Below, in pieces: positions 27,105 through 34,377 of a DNA stretch of 64,000 nt. The stretch is taken from assembly GCA_963736305.1 (NCBI GenBank), contig CAVTOD010000005.1, forward strand, positions 372,001-436,000. Direction: 5' to 3'. The DNA is from DASUPK01 sp963736305 (lineage in GTDB: Bacteria > Actinomycetota > Thermoleophilia > Solirubrobacterales > 70-9). Both the position numbers and the translations under genes were made by a program. The notes beneath the pieces are model-generated. The model ran no database searches and was not told the origin of the DNA. It worked only from the letters and a program-made list of their open reading frames with translations. Positions within the stretch are counted from its first letter, which is position 1. Every line of letters begins with the position of its first letter.

Positions 27105-27124
27105 CTGTGAGCACCTGCTCATAG
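27105..27124. promoter_or_regulatory. Inverted repeat B upstream of second NlpC/P60 gene
   Basis: CTGTGAG-N6-CTCATAG is a near-perfect copy of operator A, again followed about 15 bp later by a -10-like hexamer TAGGCT (27140-27145). It lies 18 bp after the stop of the first paralogue and just before the riboswitch leader of the second. Confidence 0.55.
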
Positions 27125-27160
27125 GGCCGCATGCCCTGCTAGGCTTCCGCGCGAACCAAA

Positions 27161-27287
27161 CGCCGAATCTCGACCCCGCCAGGGCGGGCCGAGAGCGGGG
27201 GAACCAAGCAGTTGGGGCGAATCCACCGAACGCGGTGGAGCCGCAAGCTCCTTAAGCGGCAGCCCGTCAGCTAACCCCGTAGGCCGA
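27161..27287 (+). ncRNA. ydaO-yuaA class (cyclic di-AMP) riboswitch, leader 1
   Basis: The 5' leader of the second NlpC/P60 gene carries the hallmarks I know for the ydaO class: CGCCGAATC at its start, GGGGGAACCAAG, TTGGGGCGAATCC, a variable stem, and the near-invariant CCCGTCAGCTAACCCCGTAG at its end. In this class c-di-AMP binding usually turns expression off. In Actinobacteria it is known in front of wall hydrolase and Rpf genes. It ends a few bases before the AGGAG ribosome site. Confidence 0.88.
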
Positions 27288-27301
27288 CGAAGGAGAACGG
27301 T

Positions 27302-27883
27302 TTGCGGTCACATACGAGCAGCAGAGGTAGGAAGCTGGCTTTGGCAGGGCTGCTGTTGGTCGCCTCACTCGCTGGGGCGGTACCGGCGATGGCCCAGACT
27401 GGTGGGGCGGGCGTACCCGGCGGCAGCACCACGACCACCACTACGCCGACGGCCCCGAGCGGGACCGCCCGGATTCAGCCGGACGGCACGGCGATTCCGC
27501 CGGCGAACGCCCCCACGCAGATTCGGAAGGCGATCGCCGCCGCCAACAGGATTCACACCCGCCCCTATATCTGGGGCGGAGGACACGGCAGCTTCAAGTC
27601 CAGGGGCTACGACTGCTCGGGCGCGGTCAGCTACGTGCTGCACGCGGCCGGGCTGCTCAGGAGCCCGATGGCGTCCGGGCCGCTGATGGCCTGGGGCGTC
27701 CCCGGCATCGGCTCTTGGATCACCGTCTACGCCAACAGGAGCCACGCCTGGATGACGGTCGCCGGGCTTCGGTTCGACACCTCCGGTGCCGGCGAGTCCC
27801 TCAACCAGGGCTCCGGTCCGCGGTGGCGATTCAACATGCGTGCCGCCACCGGTTACTCCACCCGCTTCTCCCCAGGCCTCTAG
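27302..27883 (+). CDS. Secreted NlpC/P60-like protein 2 (c-di-AMP riboswitch-controlled)
   Basis: 193 aa. TTG start at 27302, 6 bp after AGGAG. Signal peptide (KLALAGLLLVASLAGAVPAMAQ), Thr/Pro linker, then RPYIWGGGHGSFKSRGYDCSGAVSYVLHAAG with the nucleophile Cys, and NRSHAWMTVAGLRFDTS with the catalytic His. It shares with its neighbours a conserved C-terminus, GxGESLNQGSGPRWRFN. Predicted to trim peptidoglycan outside the membrane. Expression is probably limited by c-di-AMP through the leader and by the factor binding inverted repeat B. A strong terminator follows. Confidence 0.85.
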   Translation: MRSHTSSRGRKLALAGLLLVASLAGAVPAMAQTGGAGVPGGSTTTTTTPTAPSGTARIQPDGTAIPPANAPTQIRKAIAAANRIHTRPYIWGGGHGSFKSRGYDCSGAVSYVLHAAGLLRSPMASGPLMAWGVPGIGSWITVYANRSHAWMTVAGLRFDTSGAGESLNQGSGPRWRFNMRAATGYSTRFSPGL

Positions 27884-27928
27884 CCGCCTCCCAGCGGCCC
27901 ACTCGAGGCCACCTCTCCTCCCCTAGGT

Positions 27929-27971
27929 GCGCCGCGTCGCCTCTCCCGGGCGGCGCGGCGCGTCCTTTTTT
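27929..27971 (+). terminator. Rho-independent terminator after second NlpC/P60 gene
   Basis: The 13-bp stem GCGCCGCGTCGCC / GGCGGCGCGGCGC (one G-T pair), 7-base loop, is followed by TTTTTT (27966-27971). It isolates the second and third paralogues into separate transcripts. Confidence 0.82.
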
Positions 27972-28093
27972 ACGTCCGTGAGGGGGAGGACCCTGCCTAC
28001 GGGACGTCGAATCCAAAGATCGTGCCTGAAGTCACGAGCAAACGGTTCTCGATTGCAAAGGTTCTTTCACGTTTGGTAACGTCCCGCGCCAGT

Positions 28094-28222
28094 TACGCCG
28101 AGTCCCATCCCAAAGAGAGATGGGAGCGGGGGAACCAAGTTTTGGGGCTAACCCACCGCAGTCGAAGGGTGGGGGCGCAGGCTCCTCAAGCGCCAGCCCG
28201 TCAGCTAACCCCGCAGGCCCGC
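28094..28222 (+). ncRNA. ydaO-yuaA class (cyclic di-AMP) riboswitch, leader 2
   Basis: A second copy of the class, before the third NlpC/P60 gene: ACGCCGAG at its start, GCGGGGGAACCAAG, TTGGGGCTAACCC, a GC-rich variable stem, and CCCGTCAGCTAACCCCGCAG. The two leaders agree in the conserved blocks and differ in the P-stem sequences, so the structure is under selection. The rest of the 355-bp gap holds the terminator of the previous gene. Around 28053-28075 there is a possible TTGCAA-N16-GGTAAC promoter. Confidence 0.87.
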
Positions 28223-28238
28223 AAAGGAGAACTTGTTG

Positions 28239-28832
28239 ATGCGAGACACACCTAGCCTGAAGCGTCGCCTCGTAGTCGCGGGGATCACAACCATTTGTGC
28301 GCTGGCCGTCGCCGTTCCGGCGGCCGCCCAGACCGGCGGGGCCGCTCCTCCCGGTGGAACCACCAGCACGACCACGACCGATCCCGCCGCCCCGGTCGGC
28401 CCTCCCGGCCGCGCCAAGCTGCGCAAGGACGGCACGGCCGTGGCGCCCTCGGACGCGCCGGCCAACATCCAGGCGGCCATCGCCGCGGGGGACGCGATTC
28501 ACACCTATCCCTACCGCTGGGGCGGTGGACATCGCACCTTCACGGACACCGGGTACGACTGCTCCGGCGCGGTGAGCTATGTGCTCCACGCCGCCGGCTT
28601 CCTGCCGAGCCCGATGCCCTCAGGGCCTCTGGCGAGCAGCTGGGGAACCCCCGGCAAGGGTCGCTGGATCACCGTCTACGCGAACGCGGGCCACGCCTAC
28701 ATGGTGGTCGCCGGGCTGCGGTTCGACACCTCCGCGGTCGGCGAGCGGCTCAACCAGGGCTCCGGTCCTCGCTGGCGCTCGACGAAGCGCAAGGCGACGG
28801 GCTACACCGCCAAGTTCTACCCCGGTTACTAG
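28239..28832 (+). CDS. Secreted NlpC/P60-like protein 3 (c-di-AMP riboswitch-controlled)
   Basis: About 197 aa. ATG at 28239 is preferred; two TTG codons directly before it (28233, 28236) are alternatives. Signal peptide (RRLVVAGITTICALAVAVPAAAQ), a linker with Gly/Thr, then YPYRWGGGHRTFTDTGYDCSGAVSYVLHAAG (nucleophile Cys) and NAGHAYMVVAGLRFDTS (catalytic His). It is about as similar to paralogue 2 as to paralogue 1, consistent with an old tandem duplication. It lacks the CTGTGAG operator and is predicted to respond to c-di-AMP only. Confidence 0.85.
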   Translation: MRDTPSLKRRLVVAGITTICALAVAVPAAAQTGGAAPPGGTTSTTTTDPAAPVGPPGRAKLRKDGTAVAPSDAPANIQAAIAAGDAIHTYPYRWGGGHRTFTDTGYDCSGAVSYVLHAAGFLPSPMPSGPLASSWGTPGKGRWITVYANAGHAYMVVAGLRFDTSAVGERLNQGSGPRWRSTKRKATGYTAKFYPGY

Positions 28833-28970
28833 GGCTCTCCGCCAAAGCTGACCCGGCGGGACTCCCGAACGTAGAAGTCGGGATGTCCAAGGCATCCCGG
28901 AAAGATTGTCCATCGCGTCCGCGCGAGGCAGTGCGAAGCTCGGATATACCTATGCCCCCAACCGGGCCCG

Positions 28971-30092
28971 TTGTACGGTGCGCACAGCGATTCGGTCCGG
29001 AAGCGAGCGAAGGAGATCGCCGTAGCCTCGACCCAGGCAAGGACGAATGAGGAGGAGCGTGGCACCGCGTCGGGTGTCGACGATCTCGACGTCCGCCTCG
29101 TCGGGGTGAGCAAGCACTACGGCGAGGTCGCCGCGGTCAACGGAATCGATCTCGAGGTGAAGCGCGGGGAATTCTTCACGCTGCTCGGGCCGTCCGGATC
29201 GGGAAAGACCACGACGCTTCGGATGATCGCCGGCTTCGAGGAGCCGGACACAGGCCGCGTCGAGCTCGGCGGCAAGGACGTCACACGGCTGCCCCCCTAC
29301 GACCGCTCGGTCAACACCGTCTTCCAGGACTACGCCCTCTTCCCCCACATGACCGTGGGTGACAACGTCGACTACGGCCTGCGCGTCAAGGGCGTCGACA
29401 AGGAAGAGCGCAGGCGGCGCGCGACGGAAGCCCTGGCCACCGTGCGGCTCGGGGGCTACGAGGCCCGCAAGCCCAACCAGCTCTCGGGCGGCCAGCAGCA
29501 GCGAGTCGCGCTCGCCCGGGCGATCGTCAACGAGCCCCGGGTACTGCTCCTCGACGAGCCGCTCGGCGCCCTCGATCTGAAGCTGCGCGAGCAGATGCAG
29601 GTGGAGCTGAAGACGATCCAGGGCCAGGTCGGGATCACGTTCATCTACGTGACCCACGACCAGGAGGAGGCGCTGACCATGTCGGACCGGATCGCCGTGT
29701 TCAACGACGGCGGCATCGAGCAGATCGGCCCGCCGACGGAGATCTACGAGCGACCCGAGAACGCCTTCGTCGCCGGCTTCGTCGGAGTCTCGAACCTGCT
29801 CGAGCGGGACGGCGAGCGCTTCACCGTGCGCCCCGAGAAGATCTCGATCATCGAGAACGGCGAGGCGCCGAAGGGACTTCACGTCGAGGAGGGGACGATC
29901 AAGGACGTCTCCTACGCCGGGATGGTGACGCGCTATCTCATCGACCTCGCAGCAGGGGGAGAGCTGCAAATCGTCCGCCAGAACCTGGAGACGACCTCCG
30001 CGGAGGTCCAGGCGCAACGCGGTCGCAAGGTGAAAATTGGATGGCGAGCGGATCAGACCGTCGCCGTAAAGGGAGAGGAGGAAGGAAAGTGA
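28971..30092 (+). CDS. potA: Spermidine/putrescine-type ABC transporter ATPase (PotA-like), system 1
   Basis: A 373-aa ATPase with Walker A GPSGSGKTTT, Q-loop VFQDYALFPHM, signature LSGGQQQRVALARA, Walker B VLLLDEPLGALD and switch His in YVTHDQEEALTMSDR. The C-terminal part (about 280-373) is a short TOBE regulatory domain. It energises import through the PotB/PotC-type permeases encoded downstream. The start is uncertain. TTG at 28971 gives a polar 35-residue leader and no nearer in-frame start keeps the first strand. The stop overlaps the potD-like GTG (GTGA). The 138-bp leader holds a small hairpin (GGGATG/CATCCC). Confidence 0.85.
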   Translation: MYGAHSDSVRKRAKEIAVASTQARTNEEERGTASGVDDLDVRLVGVSKHYGEVAAVNGIDLEVKRGEFFTLLGPSGSGKTTTLRMIAGFEEPDTGRVELGGKDVTRLPPYDRSVNTVFQDYALFPHMTVGDNVDYGLRVKGVDKEERRRRATEALATVRLGGYEARKPNQLSGGQQQRVALARAIVNEPRVLLLDEPLGALDLKLREQMQVELKTIQGQVGITFIYVTHDQEEALTMSDRIAVFNDGGIEQIGPPTEIYERPENAFVAGFVGVSNLLERDGERFTVRPEKISIIENGEAPKGLHVEEGTIKDVSYAGMVTRYLIDLAAGGELQIVRQNLETTSAEVQAQRGRKVKIGWRADQTVAVKGEEEGK

Positions 30093-31319
30093 GCAGATTC
30101 AGAGCTCGCTCCGCCTGGCTGCCCGCCGCGATCGTCGGAGGGCTCGCCGCCACCATGCTGGTGATCGCCGGCTGTGGTGGAGGAGGCGGAAGTAGTGACA
30201 ACGGCAGCGCCCAGAAGTCCGTCGGGGCAGGTGAGGGGCAGTTGAACCTCGTTGCGTGGCCCGGATACGTCGCCGACCCATGGAAGTCCGCCTTCGAGCA
30301 GCAGACGGGCTGCCAGATCAAGCTGAAGGAGGCCGGCACCTCGGACGAGATGGTCGACCTGATGCGAACCGGTCAGTGGGACGGCGTCTCGGCCTCGGGC
30401 AACGCAACCGCGAAGCTCGTGTCGCGGAGGTGACGTCGCCCCGGTGAACACCGATCTGGTGCCGAACTACGCGACGATCTTCGACGACCTCAAGAACCAG
30501 CCCTACAACACGTTCGACGGGACCCCCTACGGGATTCCCCACGGGCGCGGGGCGAACCTCTTGATGTCGAACTCGAACGATGTCAAGCCGAACCCGACCT
30601 CGTGGTCGGTGATGCTCGACCCGAACCAGGCGGCGAAGTACAAGGGCAAGATCAGCGTCTACGACGACCCGATCTACATCGCGGACGCCGCCGTGTACCT
30701 GAAGGCGCACCAGCCCGACCTGGGGATCACCGATCCCTACGAGCTCGACGACAACCAGTTCAACGCGGCTGTCGACCTGCTCAAGCAGCAACATGCGAAC
30801 GTCGGTGAGTACTGGTCCGACGCCGCGAAGCAGATCAGCTCGTTCACGAACGGCGATGTCGTCGTCGGGACGACCTGGCAGTACCAGTACTTCGCGCTGC
30901 TGGCCGACAACCAGCCGATGCAGGCGCCGGGAGCCGACACCGGGTTCCAGCCGACGGAGGGTGCGACGGGCTGGTCCGACACCTGGATGATCGCGAAGAA
31001 CGCCGACCATCCGAACTGCATGTACAAGTGGATGAATTTCATCGTCTCGCCCGAGGCCAACGCCGAAGTCGCTCAGTACTTCGGTGAGGCACCGGCCCAG
31101 AGCAAGTCGTGCGATCCATCCACGTTGACCGCTGCCGCGAAGGCCGATGACCTGCCGGCGGATCCGAAGTTCTGCGACGAGTACCACGCAGCGGATCCGA
31201 ACTTCTGGAAGAACACCTACTACTGGAAGGTTCCGGTTGCGGACTGCGGCGATGATCGCGGCAACACATGCAAGGACTACAACGACTGGTCCGCCGCATG
31301 GACCCAGATCAAGGGTTGA
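30089..31319 (+). pseudogene. potD: Polyamine-type solute-binding lipoprotein (PotD-like), system 1, with +1 frameshift
   Basis: The N-terminal part (30089-30433) has a lipoprotein signal (MLVIAGCGGGGGSSD) and NLVAWPGYVADPWKSAFEQQTG, ending DGVSASGNATAKLV then a premature TGA. The rest continues one base later (RGGDVAPVNTDLVPNYATIFDDL onward) to 31319. Skipping a single base near 30420-30425 restores a 410-codon binding protein. Both halves match the family without gap, so the break is recent or an error. The transporter would have no binding protein if the break is real. GTG at 30089 overlaps the potA stop. Confidence 0.8.
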
Positions 31320-31334
31320 CGTGATTCGCGCGCT

Positions 31335-32234
31335 GTGGAAGCGGCTGGCCTAGAGGCCGGCCGCGGAAGGAGGTCGGCGAGCCGCAGGCTCGCCGACCTC
31401 TTCCATGGCCGCCCCCGGCTCCAGGTGGGCGCGCTGCTGGCCGGCCCGATCGGCTGGCTGGTGCTCGGCTACCTGGGGTCGCTGGTGGTCCTTCTGATCG
31501 CCGCGTTCTGGAGCGTCGATGCGCTCAGCGGCGAGCTGATCAAGGGCTTCACGTTCGACAACTACAAGGAGCTGTGGAACACCGACGTCTACCGCACGGT
31601 GGCGTTCCGGACGATCGGCATCGCCTCGGCCGTCACCCTGACCGACGCGCTGCTCGCCTTCCCGATCGCGTTCTACATGGCGAAGCTGGCGAGTCGCCGG
31701 GCGAAGGGCCTGCTCGTCGTGGCCGTGCTGATGCCGCTGTGGTCCTTCTACCTGGTCAAGGTCTACGCCTGGCAGACGATGCTCTCGGCGCACGGGATCA
31801 TCAACTGGGCGCTCGATCCGATCGGGCTGAACGGGCCCGGATTCGGAGCGACGGCCGTTTGGATCGTCGAAAGCTACCTCTGGCTGCCGTACATGATCCT
31901 GCCGATCTACGCGGGGCTGGAGCGGATTCCCGACAGCCTGCTCTCGGCCTCCGAGGACCTCGGGGCGAAGCCGTTCGAGACCTTCCGGCGCGTGATCCTG
32001 CCGATGGCCTTCCCGGCGGTGGTCGCCGGATCGATCTTCACCTTCTCGCTGACGCTGGGCGACTACATCACGCCGTCGCTCGTCTCCCCCGACACCCAGT
32101 TCATCGGCAACGTCGTCTTCTCGAGCCACACCAACAACCTGCCCCTGGCCTCGGCGTTCGCGACAGTCCCGATCGTGGTGATGGTCGTCTACCTGCTGAT
32201 CGCCCGCCGCCTCGGAGCGTTCGAGCACCTCTAG
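31335..32234 (+). CDS. potB: ABC transporter permease (PotB-like), system 1
   Basis: About 299 aa with six membrane helices. The family segment RPRLQVGALLAGPIGWLVLGYLGSLVVLLIAAFWSVD comes early. The EAA loop near residue 210 reads SASEDLGAKPFETFRRVILPMAFPAVVAG. Forms the channel with PotC and couples to PotA. The start is unclear. GTG at 31335 is used, but an intercistronic hairpin (31365-31404) lies within the first codons, so translation may begin elsewhere. An out-of-frame GTG at 31321 opens an 11-codon peptide ending at 31353. Confidence 0.83.
   Translation: MEAAGLEAGRGRRSASRRLADLFHGRPRLQVGALLAGPIGWLVLGYLGSLVVLLIAAFWSVDALSGELIKGFTFDNYKELWNTDVYRTVAFRTIGIASAVTLTDALLAFPIAFYMAKLASRRAKGLLVVAVLMPLWSFYLVKVYAWQTMLSAHGIINWALDPIGLNGPGFGATAVWIVESYLWLPYMILPIYAGLERIPDSLLSASEDLGAKPFETFRRVILPMAFPAVVAGSIFTFSLTLGDYITPSLVSPDTQFIGNVVFSSHTNNLPLASAFATVPIVVMVVYLLIARRLGAFEHL
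31365..31404 (+). other. Strong hairpin between potD- and potB-like genes
   Basis: GAGGTCGGCGAGCC and GGCTCGCCGACCTC are 14-bp perfect arms with loop GCA, extended by GGAAG/CTTCC with one bulge. There is no T-run, so it is more likely an mRNA-stabilising or attenuating element than a terminator. A comparable hairpin sits between potD and potB of system 2 (50856-50888). Confidence 0.6.
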
Positions 32235-32238
32235 ACCG

Positions 32239-33078
32239 ATGACCCTCTCGCCCAAATACAGGAGCCTCCTGCGCGTCGGCGTCGGCATCACGCTCGCCTT
32301 CATCTACATCCCCCTGCTCGTGATCGCGATCTATGCCTTCAACGGCGGCACCACGCTGAAGTGGCCGCTCGACAGCGTGACCACCCACTGGTTCAGCGAC
32401 GCGATCCACGACTCCGGCGCGCGTAACGCCCTGTGGACATCGGTCAAGGTGGGCGTGGCCGCGACGGGGATCGCACTGTTCCTCGGCACGCTCGCGTCCT
32501 TCGCGGTCTCGCGTCACCGTTTCTTCGGTCGAGAGACGGTCTCGTTCCTCGTCGTGATCCCGATCGCACTGCCGGGCATCGTCACCGGCCTGGCGCTGAG
32601 CGACACCTTCACGCAGGTGCTCGGGGTGACGCTCGGCCTCTTCACCGTGATCGTCGCCCACGCCACCTTCTGCATCGTCGTCGTCTACAACAACGTGATC
32701 GCCCGACTGCGGCGGGTCTCGGCCAATCTCGAGGAAGCCTCGGCCGACCTCGGCGCCCACACGTGGCAGACCTTCCGGCACATCACGCTGCCGAACATGC
32801 AGACCGCGCTCGTCGCAGGCGCTCTGCTCGCCTTCGCACTCTCCTTCGACGAGATCATCGTCACCACGTTCACGCTTGGAGCCGGCCAGCAGACGCTGCC
32901 CATCTGGATCCTCGACAACCTCTTCCGGGGGCAGCAGCTGCCGATCACCAACGTGGTCGCCGTGATCGTCGTGCTGATCTCCATCATCCCCGTCTATCTC
33001 GCGCACCGATTGACCCGTGAGGAGGCGATCTCGAGCCGCGGCGGCGGCACGATCGCCGAGAGCACCGCCATTCCGTAA
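32239..33078 (+). CDS. potC: ABC transporter permease (PotC-like), system 1
   Basis: A 279-aa protein with six predicted helices. The EAA loop is LEEASADLGAHTWQTFRHITLPNMQTALVAGALLAFALSFDEIIVTTF. ATG at 32239, 4 bp after the potB stop. Last gene of the system-1 operon, followed 16 bp later by a secreted SGNH-like gene on the same strand. Polyamines are the likely substrate by family; no residue here decides it. Confidence 0.85.
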   Translation: MTLSPKYRSLLRVGVGITLAFIYIPLLVIAIYAFNGGTTLKWPLDSVTTHWFSDAIHDSGARNALWTSVKVGVAATGIALFLGTLASFAVSRHRFFGRETVSFLVVIPIALPGIVTGLALSDTFTQVLGVTLGLFTVIVAHATFCIVVVYNNVIARLRRVSANLEEASADLGAHTWQTFRHITLPNMQTALVAGALLAFALSFDEIIVTTFTLGAGQQTLPIWILDNLFRGQQLPITNVVAVIVVLISIIPVYLAHRLTREEAISSRGGGTIAESTAIP

Positions 33079-33094
33079 ACCGGGTCGTAATCTG

Positions 33095-33766
33095 ATGACC
33101 ATGGTCGGCGTTCGCCGGGGAGCCGTCGCGGTCGTGGCACTTTGCCTTTCGGTGGCGTATGCGGCCGGCGCTCATGGCGCCGGGGAGCCCGCCTACGGCT
33201 GCAAGAAGATCCATCGCGGCGCGGCGACCATCGACCCGAATCCGAAGGGCAGGGCGCCGGTCCTTATCGGCGACTCGACCGTGATATTGCCGATTCCGAA
33301 CCTGAACGCGATCGGCTACTCGGTCAACGGCCGCGGCTGTCGCGGCTTTCGGGAGTCGATCAACATCGCCCGGAGGCTGCGCGCGAAGCACCACCTCCCG
33401 CACCTCGTTCTGATCAATGGCTACGCCAACGGAGGGGCCAACCCCGACCTGATCTCGGAGGCGCTCGACGTGCTCGGGCGCTCCCGGGTTCTCGGTCTGG
33501 TGACGGAGTACAACGCCGACACCGGCCATCCGCTCGCGCCGGACACGGACATCCTCTTCAAGGCCGAGAGGCAGTACCCGCATCGGATCCTCGTCCTCGA
33601 CTGGGTCAAGTACAGCCGCTCACATCACGCCGCCGAGCCGAAGCCGGGCGCCTGGTTCCTGCCCGACCTCTACCACCCGAACTACACCGGCGCCGCCGCC
33701 TACGCCCAGTTCCTGGGTCAGGCCCTACCGCTGGCAAGGGACGGTCGCTTCCCGCCCTTGCCCTGA
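33095..33766 (+). CDS. Secreted SGNH/GDSL-like protein, paralogue 1
   Basis: 223 aa. Signal peptide AVVALCLSVAYAAGAHGAG, then APVLIGDSTVILPIPNL, where GDS(T) is the block-I serine motif, HLPHLVLINGYANGG (Asn block) and LPDLYHPNYTGAAAYAQFL, a DxxH motif for the catalytic Asp-His. The order Ser ... Asn ... DxxH fits an SGNH hydrolase or acyl-transfer domain. It has two paralogues nearby (33718-34377 and 37657-38424) and an MBOAT gene between, suggesting surface polymer acylation or deacylation. ATG at 33095 or 33101. The 3' end overlaps the convergent paralogue by 49 bp. Confidence 0.68.
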   Translation: MTMVGVRRGAVAVVALCLSVAYAAGAHGAGEPAYGCKKIHRGAATIDPNPKGRAPVLIGDSTVILPIPNLNAIGYSVNGRGCRGFRESINIARRLRAKHHLPHLVLINGYANGGANPDLISEALDVLGRSRVLGLVTEYNADTGHPLAPDTDILFKAERQYPHRILVLDWVKYSRSHHAAEPKPGAWFLPDLYHPNYTGAAAYAQFLGQALPLARDGRFPPLP

Positions 33767-34377
33767 CCTGGGATCGCAGCGAGGGGAATCAGCTTCTTGA
33801 GCAGCCGCGCAAACGCCTTCGCCCCGCTGAAGGTGAGATGCAGGCCGTCCGGCTGGAACCAGCTCGAGTGCCCGGCGCTGTCGTGGACCCAGTCGAGCAC
33901 CTTGACCCGGGTCGGATCCCGCTGGCCCGCGTTGCGGATCACCTTGGCGTCATTCGACTCCCCGCCGCCCAGCTCGCGCGGCGTCACGAGCCCCAGCTTC
34001 CGCTTCGGTCCCAGGATCTTCTTCGCCTGCTGAATCTGGCGCGCGGTCACCGACGCGTCGGCGCCGAGGGCAAGCACGACGAGATGAGGAAGCTCGTGAC
34101 GCCGCCTGGTGGCGCGCAGCAGCCGCAGGCCCTCGGCGAACTGCCGGCAGCCCCGAGCGTTGGCCTTGTAGCCAACGCGAGCGAGGGCCGGGAGTGCGAG
34201 GAGCATCGACGAGTCGCCGACGGCCAGCGGCGGCCGCGGAGCGACCTTGTGCTTCGGGCTGGCGGTCTCGACACCGCCGCAGCCCGCCTCGGCGACGGGC
34301 GCCCACAGAACCGGCACGAGGACCGCGAGGGTGGCGCCGAGCGCGATCCGTACTCTGACGCCCGTGCTTTTTCCCAC
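33718..34377 (-). CDS. Secreted SGNH/GDSL-like protein, paralogue 2
   Basis: About 219 aa from GTG at 34377. Signal peptide RIALGATLAVLVPVLWAPVAEAG, block I LAVGDSSMLLALPAL, HELPHLVVLALGADAS, and FQPDGLHLTFSGAKAFARLL containing DGLH. It lacks the NAYGNGG-type Asn block of its paralogues, where ALGADAS stands instead, so the active site may differ. It diverges from the MBOAT gene with starts overlapping by 14 bp. Each promoter must therefore lie inside the other gene. Confidence 0.68.
   Translation of the reverse strand: MGKSTGVRVRIALGATLAVLVPVLWAPVAEAGCGGVETASPKHKVAPRPPLAVGDSSMLLALPALARVGYKANARGCRQFAEGLRLLRATRRRHELPHLVVLALGADASVTARQIQQAKKILGPKRKLGLVTPRELGGGESNDAKVIRNAGQRDPTRVKVLDWVHDSAGHSSWFQPDGLHLTFSGAKAFARLLKKLIPLAAIPGQGKGGKRPSLASGRA

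Noticed and set aside
30089..31319. Programmed +1 frameshifting in potD
   Set aside because: There is no slippery site or stimulatory structure, and three unrelated genes nearby have the same one-base excess, which favours sequence error or mutation.
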